Assembly: GCA_903895695.1 (NCBI GenBank)
Contig: CAITUY010000078.1
Span: 1-41,416 of the forward strand
DNA from: an uncultured bacterium
GTDB taxonomy: Bacteria > Verrucomicrobiota > Kiritimatiellia > CAIKKV01 > CAITUY01
DNA: 41,416 nucleotides
Direction of reading: 5' to 3'
In this document: positions 39,110-41,416 of the stretch, in pieces
How positions within the stretch are numbered: the first letter of the stretch is position 1
Layout: each line of letters opens with the position of its first letter
Notes under the pieces: generated by a model
What the model saw: only the letters and a program-made list of their open reading frames with translations
Told to the model about the DNA's origin: nothing
Databases searched by the model: none
Program-made: the position numbers and the translations under genes

Positions 39110-40190
39110 CACAACGTCATTCGTGAAGCGGTCCTGCAGCGCATCGAGCCAGTGGTCCAACTGCGCGGCGGTGAGCACTTCGGCCGAGTTCAGGCGGAAT
39201 TGCCCCTGACCCGAGGAGTCGCTGCCGTGGTCCACGAGATACACGAACAAGGGGCCGGGCCGGGCGGCCCAGTTGGTGAAGGTGTCGGTCACGTTGGCGA
39301 GCGTCGTGGCGCCGGCGGTATCGTCGTTGATGCCATTGCCATCCACGTCCTTGCCCGGCGCGGGACTGAGGTAATGAACATTGGCCTTGGAGTAGCCGCG
39401 GTAGAGCAGCGTGTTGTAGGCGAGATTGCCCAGGTAGTCCGTGGTCGGCCACAGCGGATCGTCCGCGCTCTTGCGACCTGCGATAACGATCGCCCGGCCT
39501 GAGCGCGCCAGGTCCGCTTCGCCGATGACGTTGACATAGGCCCGGCCGCGCAGGCCCGAGTTCGTATCGAGGCCCGCGACAATATCCAGCACCCCGCCGG
39601 CCGGTCCGGCCGTGTAAGCGCCGCTCGTGGCGTCGATATGACCGCCGCTCTCGTTCTGGGCCAGGGACCACCGGATGGCGCCCGAGGCGTTCAAGGCCCT
39701 GAACGCCGACGGCTGACCGGTCAGAATGGTCGTTGTCGAGGGCTGGATTAACAGGCGCGGCGAGGGGTTGCGCAGGTAGACCAGGCCCCCCTCGGCAAAG
39801 CCGCAGATCAGGTCCGTGTCGCCATCACCGTCGAAGTCTGCCGCCGCCACGGTCAGGCGGTGCGCAAAGCCGTCGTAAGTGCCGCCGAAGACTTTGCTAT
39901 CGAGGACGAAATGGCCTGTGCCGTCGTTCTTGAAAGACCAGATCCGCCCCGCGTTGTCGGAGACCAGCACATCGAGATTGCCGTCTTCGTTGATGTCGGC
40001 CACGGCCAGGCCCGTGGCATCGGGGACCGCGAAGCCGAGCAGGTTCGTGGTGACCGGCGTGTTGGAGTAGGGGAGCAATGGGTTCCCGGAGTTCGTGTAG
40101 ACCTGCACCAACCCGGCGTCCGTCAGGACCAGTAACTCCACCCACCCATCCCCGTTCAGATCCCCAAACGCCGGTATCGTTCGTGTAGCG

Positions 40191-40222
40191 CCCGAACACT
40201 GAACACTGAACACCGAACACTC
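40191..40222. repeat. degenerate heptamer repeat inside the host gene (GAACACT)
   Basis: CCCGAACACTGAACACTGAA and the following ACACCGAACACTC contain four imperfect GAACACT units. On the minus strand this encodes CSVFSVQCSG within an FG-GAP linker. It is the same class of repeat as in the phage gaps, here tolerated inside coding sequence. Confidence 0.65.
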
Positions 40223-40630
40223 ATTCGTTGAGAATCCGCCCTGCGACTGAACGAGCCAGACCGTGTCGGTGTCCCCGCCCACGGCCAGGTCGGCGCGCCC
40301 GTCGCCCGACCAGTCGCCGAGCGCGGGCGCTACGTTGCCGGCGCACGCCCACACCCAGGCCAGGCCCGCGAAGTTGGTCGTGCGCTCCACCAGGTTCGGC
40401 ACCACCGGCGAACCGGTGTTCTCGAAGACGCGCAACGTCCCGTTGCTCCCGCCCACGAACAGGTCGAAGTCGCCGTCGCCGTCCCAGTCACCCAGGGCGG
40501 GCGCCGAATTGCCGGCAACGGACAGCACGCCCGTCGATCCGCCCTGACTGCCGAAAGCGGTTTGCATCCGGTCTTCGACCAGGGCGCCCGTGATGCGCGT
40601 GAAATACGGCATTACCAACTTCGCTGTGCC

Positions 40631-41416
40631 CGACAACCGCATCGTGGTTCCGCCATCGCGTAGGTCGTCGACCACGTTGGCCACGTAGCCGCGCGCCAGT
40701 TCATCGCTGATGGTGAAGCCGTCTGCATCCGGGTCGCTGGCTAAGGAATTGGTCAGGGTTCCAAACCAGTACCATTCGCGCCAGTCGTCCAGGCCATCGC
40801 CATCGCTGTCGCCGGCAGGGAAGAAACGGGCCACGGCGACAACGTCGCCGGTCATGGACAAGACTGCCGCGGCTAACGCCAGCCCGCCGCCCGCCGCCTG
40901 CCGTTGACCGTTCACTTCCCAGTAGCCGAAGTAATAACCGTTTTGGCTCACGCCCGCTTGCACCACGGTTGTGGTCAGCGAGGTGCCCGCGTCCGCATAT
41001 CCGGTTTGCAGCGGTACGATGCCCTGCGGGTCGGAGCGGATTGCATACCGTTTTTGGGTGCTCTCGTCTCGCACCGTGACCATTCCCGACAACCGCATCG
41101 TGGTGCCACCGTCGCGAAGGTCGTCGGCCACGTTTACCGCGTAACCACGCGCCAGCTCGTCGTTGATGGTGAAACCGTCTGCATCCGGGTCGTTGGCCAA
41201 AGAATAGGTCAGGGTTCCAAACCAGTACCATTCGCGCCAATCGTCCAGACCGTCGCCATCATTGTCTCCGGCAGGGAAAAAACGGGCCACGGCGACAACG
41301 TCGCCGGTCATGGACAAGACTGCCGCGGCTAACGCCAGCCCGCCGCCCGCCGCCTGCCGTTGACCGTTCACCTCCCAGTAGCCGAAGTAGTAACCGTTTT
41401 GGCTCACGCCCGCTTG
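40631..41416. repeat. tandem repeat with a 456-bp period in the host gene
   Basis: The sequence from 40631 recurs from 41087 with a 456-base (152-codon) shift, and the second copy runs off the window edge. The copies are nearly identical over long blocks and differ mostly by single bases, so the duplication is recent or kept alike by gene conversion. Each unit carries a beta-rich NGYYFGYWEVNG domain plus a DGDGLDDWREW calcium-loop segment. Confidence 0.8.

Larger units (their letters stand above)
39106..41416 (-). pseudogene. 5' part of the split host clan CD peptidase gene (continues beyond window)
   Basis: The minus-strand frame enters from the window's right edge. In protein order it holds two near-identical 152-residue repeats (NGYYFGYWEVNGQRQAAGGG with DNDGDGLDDWREWYWFGTL), then five FG-GAP/VCBS-type repeats (GDWDGDGDFDLFVGGSNG, GDLNGDGWVELLVL, ADFDGDGDTDLICG and others) and an Ig-like domain. 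Peptidase domain 1 then begins with RAIVIAGRKSADDPLWPTTD, HYLSPAPGKDVDGNGINDD and the catalytic-type histidine in FVYLVDHGSDSSGQG. It is cut at TNDVVV by the prophage, just before the cysteine motif, which sits at 3372 and below. Reading on into the phage gives a stop at 38942. The gene is disrupted; the peptide is probably secreted but inactive. Confidence 0.85.

Noticed and set aside
1..41416. tRNA, rRNA or other structured RNA genes
   Set aside because: No cloverleaf with a TTC-type T-loop and CCA-side stem, and no rRNA-like sequence, was recognised by eye on either strand.

Overview
The window holds one complete transposable (Mu-like) prophage of about 35.7 kb (3373-39105). It sits inside a very large host gene on the minus strand, whose two halves lie at 39106-41416 (5' part) and 319-3372 (3' part). 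The host protein looks secreted: it has FG-GAP/VCBS repeats, Ig-like linkers, a pre-peptidase C-terminal-like domain, calcium-binding DxDGDG loops and two clan CD (caspase/legumain-like) peptidase domains. That architecture, the 'DADGDGVNNLAEYLAGTNPTN' style C-terminus and the high G+C content suggest a member of the PVC group, perhaps Verrucomicrobiota or Kiritimatiellota. This is inference, because no ribosomal or other marker gene is present.

Layout, left to right. Positions 319-3372 are the host gene 3' half. Position 3373 is the phage left end, with transposase-type binding repeats. From 3470 to 18293 a minus-strand morphogenesis block runs leftward: gpF-like minor head protein, gpG-like protein, gpI-like protease/scaffold, decoration protein, gpT-like major capsid, DUF1320 connector, tail genes, tape measure and fibre-like genes. 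From 18358 to 26554 the early and middle minus-strand genes include a glycosyltransferase, a winged-helix protein, Gam, a DUF551 protein, MuB-like ATPase, MuA-like DDE transposase and a ParB-like protein. The lysis/lysogeny switch at 26.5-28.4 kb is a small HTH gene facing an XRE-type repressor. From 29013 to 32738 a minus-strand metabolic/DNA-modification cassette carries a C5-cytosine methyltransferase-like protein, a zinc-finger protein, ThyX, a conserved phage protein, an ASCH-like protein and a DUF5131 protein. From 32983 to 38920 a plus-strand block runs rightward: gp25-like, gp26-like, holin/lipoprotein, TerS, a papain-like hydrolase, TerL encoded as two ORFs, and a gp29-like portal. 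The right end with its binding repeats follows, then the host gene 5' half.

How it works together: the DDE transposase and MuB-like ATPase should replicate the phage by transposition between the L and R sites. Gam should protect DNA ends. The HTH/XRE pair sets lysogeny. The late genes lie in two outward-facing blocks at opposite ends, whereas Mu has one co-directional block with terminase and portal directly before gpF. Most genes are coupled through 4-base GTGA or ATGA start/stop overlaps. Four plus-strand genes with their own promoter-like sequences lie against the minus-strand operons and look like morons; their -10 elements are 6-7 bases from the ATG, which predicts leaderless mRNAs.

Unusual points: insertion exactly between the catalytic His and Cys of the host peptidase; a split TerL; Sec-type signal peptides on several predicted virion proteins; a holin ORF with an in-frame nested lipoprotein; and many host-style interspersed palindromes and short degenerate tandem repeats in phage intergenic gaps. 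All functional calls come from reading the sequence and recalled family knowledge; no database search was run.
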